Notes under the pieces: generated by a model
Databases searched by the model: none
What the model was told of the DNA's origin: nothing
The model's input: only the letters and a program-made list of their open reading frames with translations
Origin: Dehalococcoidia bacterium
GTDB taxonomy: Bacteria; Chloroflexota; Dehalococcoidia; DSTF01; JACRBR01
Reading direction: 5' to 3'
Assembly: GCA_021731085.1 (NCBI GenBank)
Contig: JAKFYB010000008.1
Coordinates: 1 to 64,000 of the forward strand
DNA length: 64,000 nt
Part shown: one piece after another, positions 47,446 to 55,469 of the stretch
Numbering within the stretch: position 1 is the first letter of the stretch
Layout of the letters: the number at the start of each line of letters is the position of its first letter
Translations under genes and position numbers: made by a program

Positions 47446-48556
47446 CCTCGAGCAGCAGCTCGGGCTGCTCCATCGCCGCGAAGTGCCCGCCGCGCGGTAT
47501 CTCCGTCCAGTGCGTGATGTTCATGCGATGCTCCAGCCACTCGCGCTTCGAGCGCGTCAGCTCCTGCGGGAACATCGCGACGCCGACAGGCACATCAATC
47601 TTGAACCCGCGCGGAGTCTCGCGGCGCGCTTCGTAGTACATGTTCGCCGCCGATGCGATGCTGTTCGGCGCCCAGTAGAACATGACGTTCGTCAGCAGTT
47701 GGTCCTTTGTGTAGACGCTCTCGACGTCGCCACCGCAGTCGCTCCACGTCCGGAACTTCTCCGTAATCCACGCCGCGATTCCCGCCGGCGAGTCCGCCTG
47801 CGCGATGCCAAGCGACATCGGCTTCGTCGCCTGCGTCTGAAAGTAGCCCATCTCGTCGCGCTGGATCATCTGCGCGCGCTCGATGTATGGCTTCGCGTCC
47901 GGCTCCTTCGCCTGTTCAGCGTTCGGGAAGCCGACGGCCATGTTGAGGTGCGCGCCGATCACGGCGTCGGGATACGTCGCCGCCATCGCCGACGTCACCG
48001 CCGAACCCCAATCGCCACCCTGCGTCGCGTACTTCGCGTACCCCAACTCCTCCGTCATCAGTTTGTGGAACGCGTCGCCCGTGCGACCCGGCCCCCATCC
48101 AGGCTTGCTCGGCTTGCCGCTGAACCCAAAGCCTGGGAGCGCGGGTATCACGACATCGAACGCATCGGCAGCATCGCCGCCGTGCGCGGCCGGATCCGTC
48201 AGCGGCCCGATGAGGTGGTGGAACTCGAAGATCGATCCCGGCCAGCCGTGCACGAGGATCAGCGGCATCGCAGCCGAAGCAGTCGCGGCCTTCACGTGCC
48301 AGTAGTGAACGTCCACGCCGTCGATCGTGCTTATGAACTGCGGCCACGCGTTCAGCGCCGCCTCCTGCCCGCGCCAGTCGTAGCCCTCGCGCCAGTACGC
48401 GCACAACCCCTGCACGTACGCCAGCGACGCTCCGCGCTCCCACGCATCGTCGCCCGCCTGCGGCAGCATTTCCGGCCAGCGCGTCCGCGCCAGCCGCTCG
48501 CGCAGGTCATCGAGCACGGCATCCGGCACCTTGATTTCGTACGGTCGTGGAGTCAT
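47414..48556 (-). CDS. Epoxide hydrolase family protein
   Basis: 'PRPYEIKVPDAVLDDLRERLARTRWPE' EHN domain, 'LILVHGWPGSIFEFHHLIGPLTDP', 'QGGDWGSAVTSAMAATYPDAVIGAHLN'. Confidence 0.94.
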   Translation of the reverse strand: MTPRPYEIKVPDAVLDDLRERLARTRWPEMLPQAGDDAWERGASLAYVQGLCAYWREGYDWRGQEAALNAWPQFISTIDGVDVHYWHVKAATASAAMPLILVHGWPGSIFEFHHLIGPLTDPAAHGGDAADAFDVVIPALPGFGFSGKPSKPGWGPGRTGDAFHKLMTEELGYAKYATQGGDWGSAVTSAMAATYPDAVIGAHLNMAVGFPNAEQAKEPDAKPYIERAQMIQRDEMGYFQTQATKPMSLGIAQADSPAGIAAWITEKFRTWSDCGGDVESVYTKDQLLTNVMFYWAPNSIASAANMYYEARRETPRGFKIDVPVGVAMFPQELTRSKREWLEHRMNITHWTEIPRGGHFAAMEQPELLLEDVRAFFRTLR

Positions 48557-48570
48557 GGTCGAACGATACA

Positions 48571-48612
48571 GAAGCTGGAAGCTAGAGCCTAGAAGCTGGA
48601 ACCTATAACCTC
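48571..48612. repeat. Heptamer-period repeat (GAAGCTG/GAAGCTA, about 6 units) just upstream of dcd
   Basis: GAAGCTG GAAGCTA GAGCCTA GAAGCTG GAACCTA TAACCTC. Confidence 0.75.
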
Positions 48613-48617
48613 ACCCT

Positions 48618-49187
48618 ATGGTCCTCAGCGACAGAACCCTCAAGGAAGAGATCGCCGCCGGCCGCCTCGTGATCGACCCGCTCGACCCGGAGGACATCCA
48701 GCCGGCCAGCATCGATGTCCACCTCGATAACCTGTTCCGCGTTTTCAAGGTCAGCAGCCGACCGTACATCGATGTCCGGGAGCCGATGGACGACCTCACG
48801 GAGGAGGTCATCATCACCGAGGAGCGGCCGTTCTTCATCCATCCGGGGGAGTTCGTCCTGGCGAGCACGCTCCAGATCATCACGCTGCCGGACGACATCC
48901 TCGCGCAGGTCGAAGGCAAGTCGTCGCTTGGACGCATCGGACTGCTGATCCACGCGACAGCCGGTTTTGTCGACCCGGGTTGGCACGGCAAGCTCACGCT
49001 CGAGCTGTCCAACGTCGCGAAGATGCCGATCGCCCTTCACTACAACATGAAGATCGGCCAGCTGAGTTTCCTCCGCATGTCGACGCCTGTTGACCGGCCG
49101 TACGGCAGCGCCTCGCTGCGCAGCAAGTACCAGGGCCAGATGGCGCCGACACCGTCGCGCGCTCACACCGAATTCGACAAAAAGTAG
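48618..49187 (+). CDS. dcd: dCTP deaminase
   Basis: 'VLSDRTLKEEIAAGRLVIDPLDPEDIQPASIDVHLDNLFRVF...EGKSSLGRIGLLIHATAGFVDPGWHGKLTLELSN'. Confidence 0.96.
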   Translation: MVLSDRTLKEEIAAGRLVIDPLDPEDIQPASIDVHLDNLFRVFKVSSRPYIDVREPMDDLTEEVIITEERPFFIHPGEFVLASTLQIITLPDDILAQVEGKSSLGRIGLLIHATAGFVDPGWHGKLTLELSNVAKMPIALHYNMKIGQLSFLRMSTPVDRPYGSASLRSKYQGQMAPTPSRAHTEFDKK

Positions 49188-49855
49188 TGCTTCGCGCAGT
49201 CATCTTCGATATGGACGGCGTGCTCACCGATAGCGAGCCCGCGTTCTACGCAGCGATCAACGACGTGCTCTCGCGATACGGCCACCACATAGGCATCGAC
49301 GACTACGCGCCACTGATCGGCTCCTCGACGCCGTTCACGTGGCAATTTCTCATCGACCGCTTCTCGATGACGGTGCCGCTCGAGGAGATGATGGAAGAGT
49401 ACGATGTCCCGCTGATGGAGCGCCTGCGCCAGCCCCGCGAGGCGCTTCCCGGCGCCCGCAATCTGATCGAGAGGCTGCACCTGCGAGGTGTGCCAGTAGC
49501 GCTCTGCACGGCCTCCAGGCTGCATTGGGTCGAAGCAATCCTGCCTGCCGCCGGGCTCCATGGTCTGCTCGACGTGCTCGTCACCGCGGACAACGTCGAG
49601 CACACTAAGCCAGATCCCGCGCCCTACCGACTCGCCGCCCAGAAGCTTGGATTACCGCCCGAGCAGTGCATCGCGATCGAGGACAGCCGCAACGGCCTCG
49701 CGTCAGCGATAGGTGCGGGCTGCTACGTCGTTCAGCTCCGTGCGACGGAAACCGCCGCGCAGCCGCACGAGGGTGCACAGGCGATCATCCACTCCCTCGA
49801 CGAGGTTCCCATCGAACTCCTGACAGCCAGCTCGTCCGACGACGGCGCGGGCTAA
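49187..49855 (+). CDS. HAD-superfamily phosphatase / beta-phosphoglucomutase-like
   Basis: 'AVIFDMDGVLTDSEPAFYAAIND...KPDPAPYRLAAQKLGLPPEQCIAIEDSRNGLASAIGAGCYVV'. Confidence 0.94.
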   Translation: MLRAVIFDMDGVLTDSEPAFYAAINDVLSRYGHHIGIDDYAPLIGSSTPFTWQFLIDRFSMTVPLEEMMEEYDVPLMERLRQPREALPGARNLIERLHLRGVPVALCTASRLHWVEAILPAAGLHGLLDVLVTADNVEHTKPDPAPYRLAAQKLGLPPEQCIAIEDSRNGLASAIGAGCYVVQLRATETAAQPHEGAQAIIHSLDEVPIELLTASSSDDGAG

Positions 49856-49890
49856 GAAACACGAACTACGAACGCTGCGCTCGGCGACTA

Positions 49891-49915
49891 GCGCGGGCTT
49901 TTCAGCCCGCGCTAC
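49891..49915. repeat. Dispersed hairpin repeat GCGCGGGCTTTTCAGCCCGCGCTAC
   Basis: Same family as 28246, 29041, 34323. Confidence 0.65.
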
Positions 49916-49937
49916 GTCCGCGAAGCGCAAGATCCCG

Positions 49938-50927
49938 ATGTTGCGTGATTGCACCGCAGCGCATACTGGGACGATGCCTTACACCATTCCGAACCTCCCG
50001 CGTATTCAGCGCGCGTTGCTGAAGTGGCACGACGCCGACGGCATGCACGCGCCCTGGCGTGACTCACGCGATCCGTACGAAGCGCTCGTCGCCGCCGTCA
50101 TGGCGCAGCAGACGCAGATGTCGCGCGTGATGGTGCTGTACGAGCGCTTCATCGCCGCCTTCCCGACGGTCGAGGCGCTCGCGGCGGCGTCCGTTGGCGA
50201 CGTGATCCGCGTCTGGAAGGGCATGGGCTACAACCAACGCGCCGTCCGCCTGCATAACGCCGCGCGCACAATCGTCCGCGACGGCTGGCCGCAGGACGCC
50301 GCATCGCTCGCGACGATCGACGGCGTCGGCCCCTTCACCGCCGCCATCATCGCGTCGTACGCCTTCAACCAGCCCGCCGCCTGCGTCGACACCAACGTCG
50401 TGCGCATCCTCACGCGCCTCGCCGGTGATGAAACCCTTGGCGGCAAGCGCCTGCAGGATCTCGCCGACGCCTGCATGACAGGCCCCGCCGCAGCCGAACC
50501 GGCGCGCTGGAACCAGACCCTCATGGACTACGGCGCCCGCATCTGCACCAGCCGCCCCAAATGCAACGAGTGTGTAGTGAGCAAGTACTGCGCCACATAC
50601 ACCCGCGCTCAGACTCCGGGGGGTGAGGTGCCCCACCTGTCACCAAAGCTCGTAGCCGACACCCGAACCCCGTACCGAATGCGACCGACGACCGACGACC
50701 GACAACCAAAAACCAAATTCGAACACACGCCGCGCTACTTCCGTGGCCGAATAATCGACGCCCTCCGCGACCTCCCGCCCGGAAAGACCTTCCGCATCGA
50801 AGACCTCCCCGCCCGCATAGCAAACGAAGTCACACCTGCAGCCGACGAAGTCGAGGCGTGGGTCACCGCCCTCGAAAAATCCGGCCTCATCGAACGCAGA
50901 GGCAATCGCCTCCGCCTCCCGCATTAG
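49938..50927 (+). CDS. MutY-like A/G-specific adenine glycosylase (HhH-GPD, FeS)
   Basis: 'PWRDSRDPYEALVAAVMAQQTQMSRVMVLYERFIAAFPTVEALA...VDTNVVRILTRLAGDE...LMDYGARICTSRPKCNECVVSKYC'; likely start 49974. Confidence 0.88.
   Translation: MLRDCTAAHTGTMPYTIPNLPRIQRALLKWHDADGMHAPWRDSRDPYEALVAAVMAQQTQMSRVMVLYERFIAAFPTVEALAAASVGDVIRVWKGMGYNQRAVRLHNAARTIVRDGWPQDAASLATIDGVGPFTAAIIASYAFNQPAACVDTNVVRILTRLAGDETLGGKRLQDLADACMTGPAAAEPARWNQTLMDYGARICTSRPKCNECVVSKYCATYTRAQTPGGEVPHLSPKLVADTRTPYRMRPTTDDRQPKTKFEHTPRYFRGRIIDALRDLPPGKTFRIEDLPARIANEVTPAADEVEAWVTALEKSGLIERRGNRLRLPH
50683..50717. repeat. Heptamer-period repeat in MutY-like CDS (GACCGAC x3, AACCAAA x2)
   Basis: GACCGAC GACCGAC GACCGAC AACCAAA AACCAAA. 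Confidence 0.75.
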
Positions 50928-50937
50928 CGCGCAGCGA

Positions 50938-50965
50938 CTGTAACCTGTAACCAGTCACCCATAAC
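50938..50965. repeat. Heptamer-period repeat (CTGTAAC-type, 4 units)
   Basis: CTGTAAC CTGTAAC CAGTCAC CCATAAC, upstream of MBL gene. Confidence 0.7.
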
Positions 50966-50987
50966 CTCAGGAACCGGAGGTTCCCAC

Positions 50988-51620
50988 ATGCCAGCAGAGA
51001 TCATCAAGGTCGGTCCGCTTGGCCCCTACAGCAACAACGCCTACATCATCGTCGACGCCGCAACGAAGCACTCCGTCTTTGTCGACGCACCGATGGAAGG
51101 CGAGAAGGCAATCCCGTCCGCGCAGGGCACTGACGTGCAGATGGTCGTCGTAACGCATCGCCACCCCGACCACTGGGCGACGCTCGATCTCGTTAAGGAG
51201 AAGGTCGCCGCGCCGGCGTGGTGCCACGAGGAGGATCGCAACGGCATCAAGCCATCGATCCATGACACGCTCGCAGATGGCGACAACCTGACGATCGGCG
51301 AGACGAAGATAAGCGTCATCCACACGCCCGGCCACACCGCAGGCAGCATCTGCCTCTACCTCGACACCGTGAATGGCCCTGCCCTGCTCTCCGGCGACAC
51401 GCTGTTTCCCGGTGGACCCGGCCGCAGCGACAGCAACGCCGCCCTCCAGCAGATGATCCAGAGCATCGTCACAAAGCTGCACGTCCTGCCGGAGAACACG
51501 CACGTGTACCCCGGCCACGGCGACGACACGAACATCGCCGACAGCAAGAGGCAGTACGCTGTCTACGCCACCCGCGAGCACGACCCGAACGCCAGCGGCG
51601 ACGTGACGTGGGAAGGCTGA
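50988..51620 (+). CDS. Metallo-beta-lactamase-fold hydrolase (glyoxalase II-like)
   Basis: 'VVTHRHPDHWATLDL...VIHTPGHTAGSICLYLD...LLSGDTLFPGGPGRSD...VYPGHGDDTNI'. Confidence 0.94.
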   Translation: MPAEIIKVGPLGPYSNNAYIIVDAATKHSVFVDAPMEGEKAIPSAQGTDVQMVVVTHRHPDHWATLDLVKEKVAAPAWCHEEDRNGIKPSIHDTLADGDNLTIGETKISVIHTPGHTAGSICLYLDTVNGPALLSGDTLFPGGPGRSDSNAALQQMIQSIVTKLHVLPENTHVYPGHGDDTNIADSKRQYAVYATREHDPNASGDVTWEG

Positions 51621-51660
51621 AGTAGAGCAAAGGACAAGGGCAAACAGCAACGGTATTCGG

Positions 51661-52191
51661 TTAAACGCTCTGCTCTTCGGCCTTTGCTGTTTGCTGTTTG
51701 CTTTCTGCTGTCTGTTCATTGCCGACAGCAATGATCTCTGTCGGCTTGTCCTTCCAGACGACCTTTGTGCTCCAGACGTAGTTCCACCCGAACCCAAGCG
51801 CGACGCCGATCGTGTTCGCGACGAGGTAGTTCACACCGAAGATGGGCGTCAGGATGTTCACGACCGCGATCGAGATCAGCGGGCTGCCGAACGAACTCAC
51901 GTTCGACGTCACGAACCGCCGAACGAACGGTGCATCGCGCCGATCGCGAAACGTCCAGGCATCGTTAATAAGAAAGCGTGCGACGATCGCGATCTCGACG
52001 GCGATGATCGACGATATGAGCAGGGCGGGGTTCAGCTTGCCGAAGAGCGTGTCGGTCGAATGTCGCATGTCTGCAAAGACGACCTCGTACAGCAGAATCA
52101 GCGCGATCTGGTTCACGACGTAGCTGACCGCTCCTGCGATCAGAAACTTCGCCAGCATTGAAGACGTCCACTTGTCGAACTGTGCCTTCAC
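51661..52191 (-). CDS. GtrA-family membrane protein
   Basis: 'KFLIAGAVSYVVNQIALILLYEVVF...IAVEIAIVARFLINDAWTFRDRR...VANTIGVALGFGWNYVWSTKVVWK'. Confidence 0.9.
   Translation of the reverse strand: MKAQFDKWTSSMLAKFLIAGAVSYVVNQIALILLYEVVFADMRHSTDTLFGKLNPALLISSIIAVEIAIVARFLINDAWTFRDRRDAPFVRRFVTSNVSSFGSPLISIAVVNILTPIFGVNYLVANTIGVALGFGWNYVWSTKVVWKDKPTEIIAVGNEQTAESKQQTAKAEEQSV
51683..51717. repeat. Heptamer-period repeat in 3' end of gtrA-like CDS (TTTGCTG-type, 5 units)
   Basis: TTTGCTG TTTGCTG TTTGCTT TCTGCTG TCTGTTC. Confidence 0.8.
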
Positions 52192-52210
52192 GACGTTCTT
52201 TCACAAACAA

Positions 52211-52228
52211 GGCCCGCGCGTGCGGGCC
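52211..52228. terminator. GC-rich hairpin in the 5' region of the gtrA-like gene
   Basis: GGCCCGC-GCGT-GCGGGCC between the minus-strand gtrA-like and CvpA genes. Confidence 0.5.
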
Positions 52229-52231
52229 CGA

Positions 52232-52259
52232 CTGTAACCTTTCACCAGTAGCCTTTCGA
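52232..52259. repeat. Degenerate heptamer-period repeat (CTGTAAC-type)
   Basis: CTGTAAC CTTTCAC CAGTAGC CTTTCGA. Confidence 0.5.
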
Positions 52260-52267
52260 GGCCACGC

Positions 52268-52792
52268 CTACGAATCCCGTATTGGCGCCGTCGGCCCGTC
52301 GATCGCGTCGACCGTGTTCTCAAAGATATCCGGCAGCAGCGCCGTCACTGGCGCCGACCACTCAAGCAGCCTCGTCGCGAAGTCACTCTCTTCGACAGCT
52401 TCGTCGAGATCCCAGATTGGGTATGTCACCATGAGCGTGAGTGTTGCCACGACGAGAATGAACGCCTTCACGGCGCCGAAGCCAGCGCCCAGGAACTGAT
52501 CGAGCATTCCCAGCATCAGGATATGTATCAGCGGATTCACAACCGTCGCCAGAAGATGGCCGGCGATGACGATGCCAAAGAAAATGACCATGAACGCGAC
52601 AGAACTGGCCACCGTCTGGTTGTCGATGCTCGAGAGCAGGGAGTCGCGCAGGTCGTCGTAAAACAGACCAGCCAGCACCAGACCAACGATCGTCGCCGCA
52701 AGCGAGATCAACTCGCGGACGAGCCCGCCCTTGAATCCTCCCACGATAAAGCCGAGGAAGACGAGTACGATCGCCGCGTCCAACCACGTCAC
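52268..52792 (-). CDS. CvpA family membrane protein
   Basis: 'LDAAIVLVFLGFIVGGFKGGLVRELISLAATIVGLVLAGLFY'. Confidence 0.88.
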   Translation of the reverse strand: MTWLDAAIVLVFLGFIVGGFKGGLVRELISLAATIVGLVLAGLFYDDLRDSLLSSIDNQTVASSVAFMVIFFGIVIAGHLLATVVNPLIHILMLGMLDQFLGAGFGAVKAFILVVATLTLMVTYPIWDLDEAVEESDFATRLLEWSAPVTALLPDIFENTVDAIDGPTAPIRDS

Positions 52793-55248
52793 TGGCCTGG
52801 CCTCCGGTTCTGAAACGCTACTTCTAGAACATCGGCCATATCACCCGCGAACACGAACCGTAGATCCCGCAAAACTGCAGGCGGAATCTCCGCGAGGTCC
52901 TTTTCGTTGCGTTTGGGTAGAACAAATGTCTTGATTCCGGCCCTGTGCGCCGCCAGGATCTTCTCCTTCAGCCCACCCACCGGCAGCACCCGCCCCCGCA
53001 GCGTAATCTCGCCCGTCATCGCGACGTGGCGACTGATCGGGCGCTTCGTCAGCGCCGAGATCAGCGCCGTTGCGATCGTGATGCCCGCGCTCGGCCCTTC
53101 CTTGGGCACCGCGCCTGCTGGCACGTGGACGTGGATGTCTGTCTTGTCGAACATCTCTTGCTTGATGCCAAGCTCTGCCGACCGCGAGCGCGCATACGAC
53201 AGCGCTGCCTGCGCCGACTCGCGCATCACATCGCCGAGCTGTCCCGTGAGCGTCAGGCCGCCCTTGCCGGGCATCAGCGTCACTTCGACGCCCAGCACAT
53301 CGCCGCCAAGCTCCGTGCGCGCGACGCCCGTCGCTACGCCAACCTCGTCGCGCTCTTCGCGCGCCCCCCACGAGAACTTCGGCGGGCCAAGATACTCCTC
53401 GATGTTCGCGTTCGTGATCGCAACGCCAGCCATGGGTTTCGGCGTGACATTCTTCGCGGATTTGCCCTTTGCTTTTTGCCCTTTGCCCTTTGCTGGCGCA
53501 GCCGCAGCCGCAGGCCCGGCGAGCCGCCGCGCGACCTTCCGGCAGATACCGCCGATCTCGCGCTCCAGGTTCCGGACGCCGGCCTCGTGCGTGTACTCGC
53601 GCGACATCTTGCGCAGGCCAGCTGCCGTGAATGTGAGCTGATGCTTCGTGAGGCCGTGCTCGAGCAGTTGCTTCGGTACGAGAAACTGTTGCGCGATGTG
53701 CAGCTTCTCGTCCTCGATGTACCCGGGTAGCTCGATAATCTCCATGCGGTCGCGCAGCGCCGGGATGACGGGGTCGAGCATGTTCGCCGTCGCGATGAAC
53801 ATTACCTTCGACAGGTCGTAGTCGACGTCGAGATAGTGATCACTGAACGCGTGATTCTGTTCCGGGTCCAGCACCTCCAGCAACGCCGACGAAGGGTCGC
53901 CGCGGAAGTCCGTGCCTAGCTTGTCGATCTCGTCGAGCATGAACAGAGGGTTGATCGTGCCCGCCTGCTTCATGCCGTGCACGATGCGGCCCGGCAGCGC
54001 GCCGACGTACGTTCGCCGATGCCCGCGAATCTCCGCCTCGTCTCGGATGCCGCCGAGCGACACGCGCACGAACTTCCGGCCAAGCGCCTCCGCGATCGAC
54101 CGCCCGAGGCTCGTCTTGCCGACGCCGGGTGGTCCGACGAAGCAGAGAATCGGGCTGCGATGCGCATCCTTCGCGAGCTGCCGCACCGCCATGAATTCGA
54201 GGATGCGCTCCTTTACCTTAGACAGGCCGTAGTGGTGCGCATCAAGTACCGTCGCCGCGTGGTCGAGGTCGAGGTTGTCGTCCGTCGCCTTGGACCACGG
54301 CACAGACGTCAGCCAGTCAAGGTAGTTGCGGATGACGCCGACTTCCGGCGACGCCGACGGAATGCCCTCCATCCGCCGCAGTTCGTCTTCCGCTTTCTTG
54401 CGTGCGACGTCGGGCATGCCTGCAGCGGCGATGCGCTCCCGCAGGTCATACGCGTCTTTGGCAGCCGGATCCGTCTCGCCAAGCTCGCGCTGGATGGCCT
54501 TCATCTGTTCGCGCAGGAAGTACTCGCGTTGCGACTTGTCGAGCTCGTCCTGGACGCGCGTGTGGATCTTGCCCTGCAGCTCCAACACGTCGAGCTCTTT
54601 CGCCAGATGGATCGACACCTTCTCCAGCCGTTGCCGCGAGTCGTCGGTCGCGAGGATGTCCGCGCCCTCTTCATCCTCAAGATTCAGCGTCGATGCCACG
54701 AAGTCCGCCAGCCCGCCTGGCTCGTCGATATTCATCGCCAGCACGTACGCGTCTTCCGGGATGCTCGGCGCGAGGCGCGCGACCTTCTCGAACAGCGCCA
54801 GCACGGCGCGGCTCAGCGCTTCGGCCCCGACGCTGGCGTCAGCGAGATCCTCGACCGGCTCCACGCGCGCCATGTAGTACGGGTCGCCCTTCGTGATCTC
54901 GACGATACGCAGCCGCCGCAGCCCCTGCACCCAGACCTGCGTCGTGCCGTCCGGGAGCCGCAGCGCTCGCTGGATCGTCGCCTCCGTGGCATACGGATAG
55001 AGGTCGCCCATGCCGATCTCGGACAGCGCCGGGTCGCGTTGGGTGACGACGGCCACCATGGAGTCGCCATTGGTCGCGAAGTCCACCGCCCGTAGCGATG
55101 ACTTGCGGCCGATGAGGATGGCCCCTGCCGTGTTCGGGTACAGCAGGCCGCGCCGCCGCGGCAGGAGGGGCAGCATCATCCCCGTGCTGTCGGGCTTGGC
55201 CCGAGGCAGAGGTTTGGCATCGTCAGAAGGCCGCTGCCGGCGGGGCAT
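52789..55248 (-). CDS. lon: ATP-dependent Lon protease
   Basis: 'ILCFVGPPGVGKTSLGRSIAEALGRKFVRVSLGGIRDEAEIRGHRRTYVGALPGRI...DIHVHVPAGAVPKEGPSAGITIATALISALT'. Confidence 0.98.
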   Translation of the reverse strand: MPRRQRPSDDAKPLPRAKPDSTGMMLPLLPRRRGLLYPNTAGAILIGRKSSLRAVDFATNGDSMVAVVTQRDPALSEIGMGDLYPYATEATIQRALRLPDGTTQVWVQGLRRLRIVEITKGDPYYMARVEPVEDLADASVGAEALSRAVLALFEKVARLAPSIPEDAYVLAMNIDEPGGLADFVASTLNLEDEEGADILATDDSRQRLEKVSIHLAKELDVLELQGKIHTRVQDELDKSQREYFLREQMKAIQRELGETDPAAKDAYDLRERIAAAGMPDVARKKAEDELRRMEGIPSASPEVGVIRNYLDWLTSVPWSKATDDNLDLDHAATVLDAHHYGLSKVKERILEFMAVRQLAKDAHRSPILCFVGPPGVGKTSLGRSIAEALGRKFVRVSLGGIRDEAEIRGHRRTYVGALPGRIVHGMKQAGTINPLFMLDEIDKLGTDFRGDPSSALLEVLDPEQNHAFSDHYLDVDYDLSKVMFIATANMLDPVIPALRDRMEIIELPGYIEDEKLHIAQQFLVPKQLLEHGLTKHQLTFTAAGLRKMSREYTHEAGVRNLEREIGGICRKVARRLAGPAAAAAPAKGKGQKAKGKSAKNVTPKPMAGVAITNANIEEYLGPPKFSWGAREERDEVGVATGVARTELGGDVLGVEVTLMPGKGGLTLTGQLGDVMRESAQAALSYARSRSAELGIKQEMFDKTDIHVHVPAGAVPKEGPSAGITIATALISALTKRPISRHVAMTGEITLRGRVLPVGGLKEKILAAHRAGIKTFVLPKRNEKDLAEIPPAVLRDLRFVFAGDMADVLEVAFQNRRPGQ
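53461..53495. repeat. Heptamer-period repeat inside lon (TTTGCCC-type, 5 units)
   Basis: TTTGCCC TTTGCTT TTTGCCC TTTGCCC TTTGCTG. Confidence 0.8.
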
Positions 55249-55469
55249 AGGTTTGAATCTCCATATCTATGTGGTGAGGGCGTCGCCCTCGTTCGAGACA
55301 CTGTAGTACCGTCAAGGATCGGCGTCCATCGGGGATGCTTGTCGTGAAACGCCGCCCGATCGATGCGTACACAGCTGGTGCGTTTGAGGAGCGCTGGTCC
55401 GACGACGATCGATGGAAGGGTCTCGTCCTGTCGTTCACTTCGGAGTGAGTGTCGCCTCAGCAGCACGGT

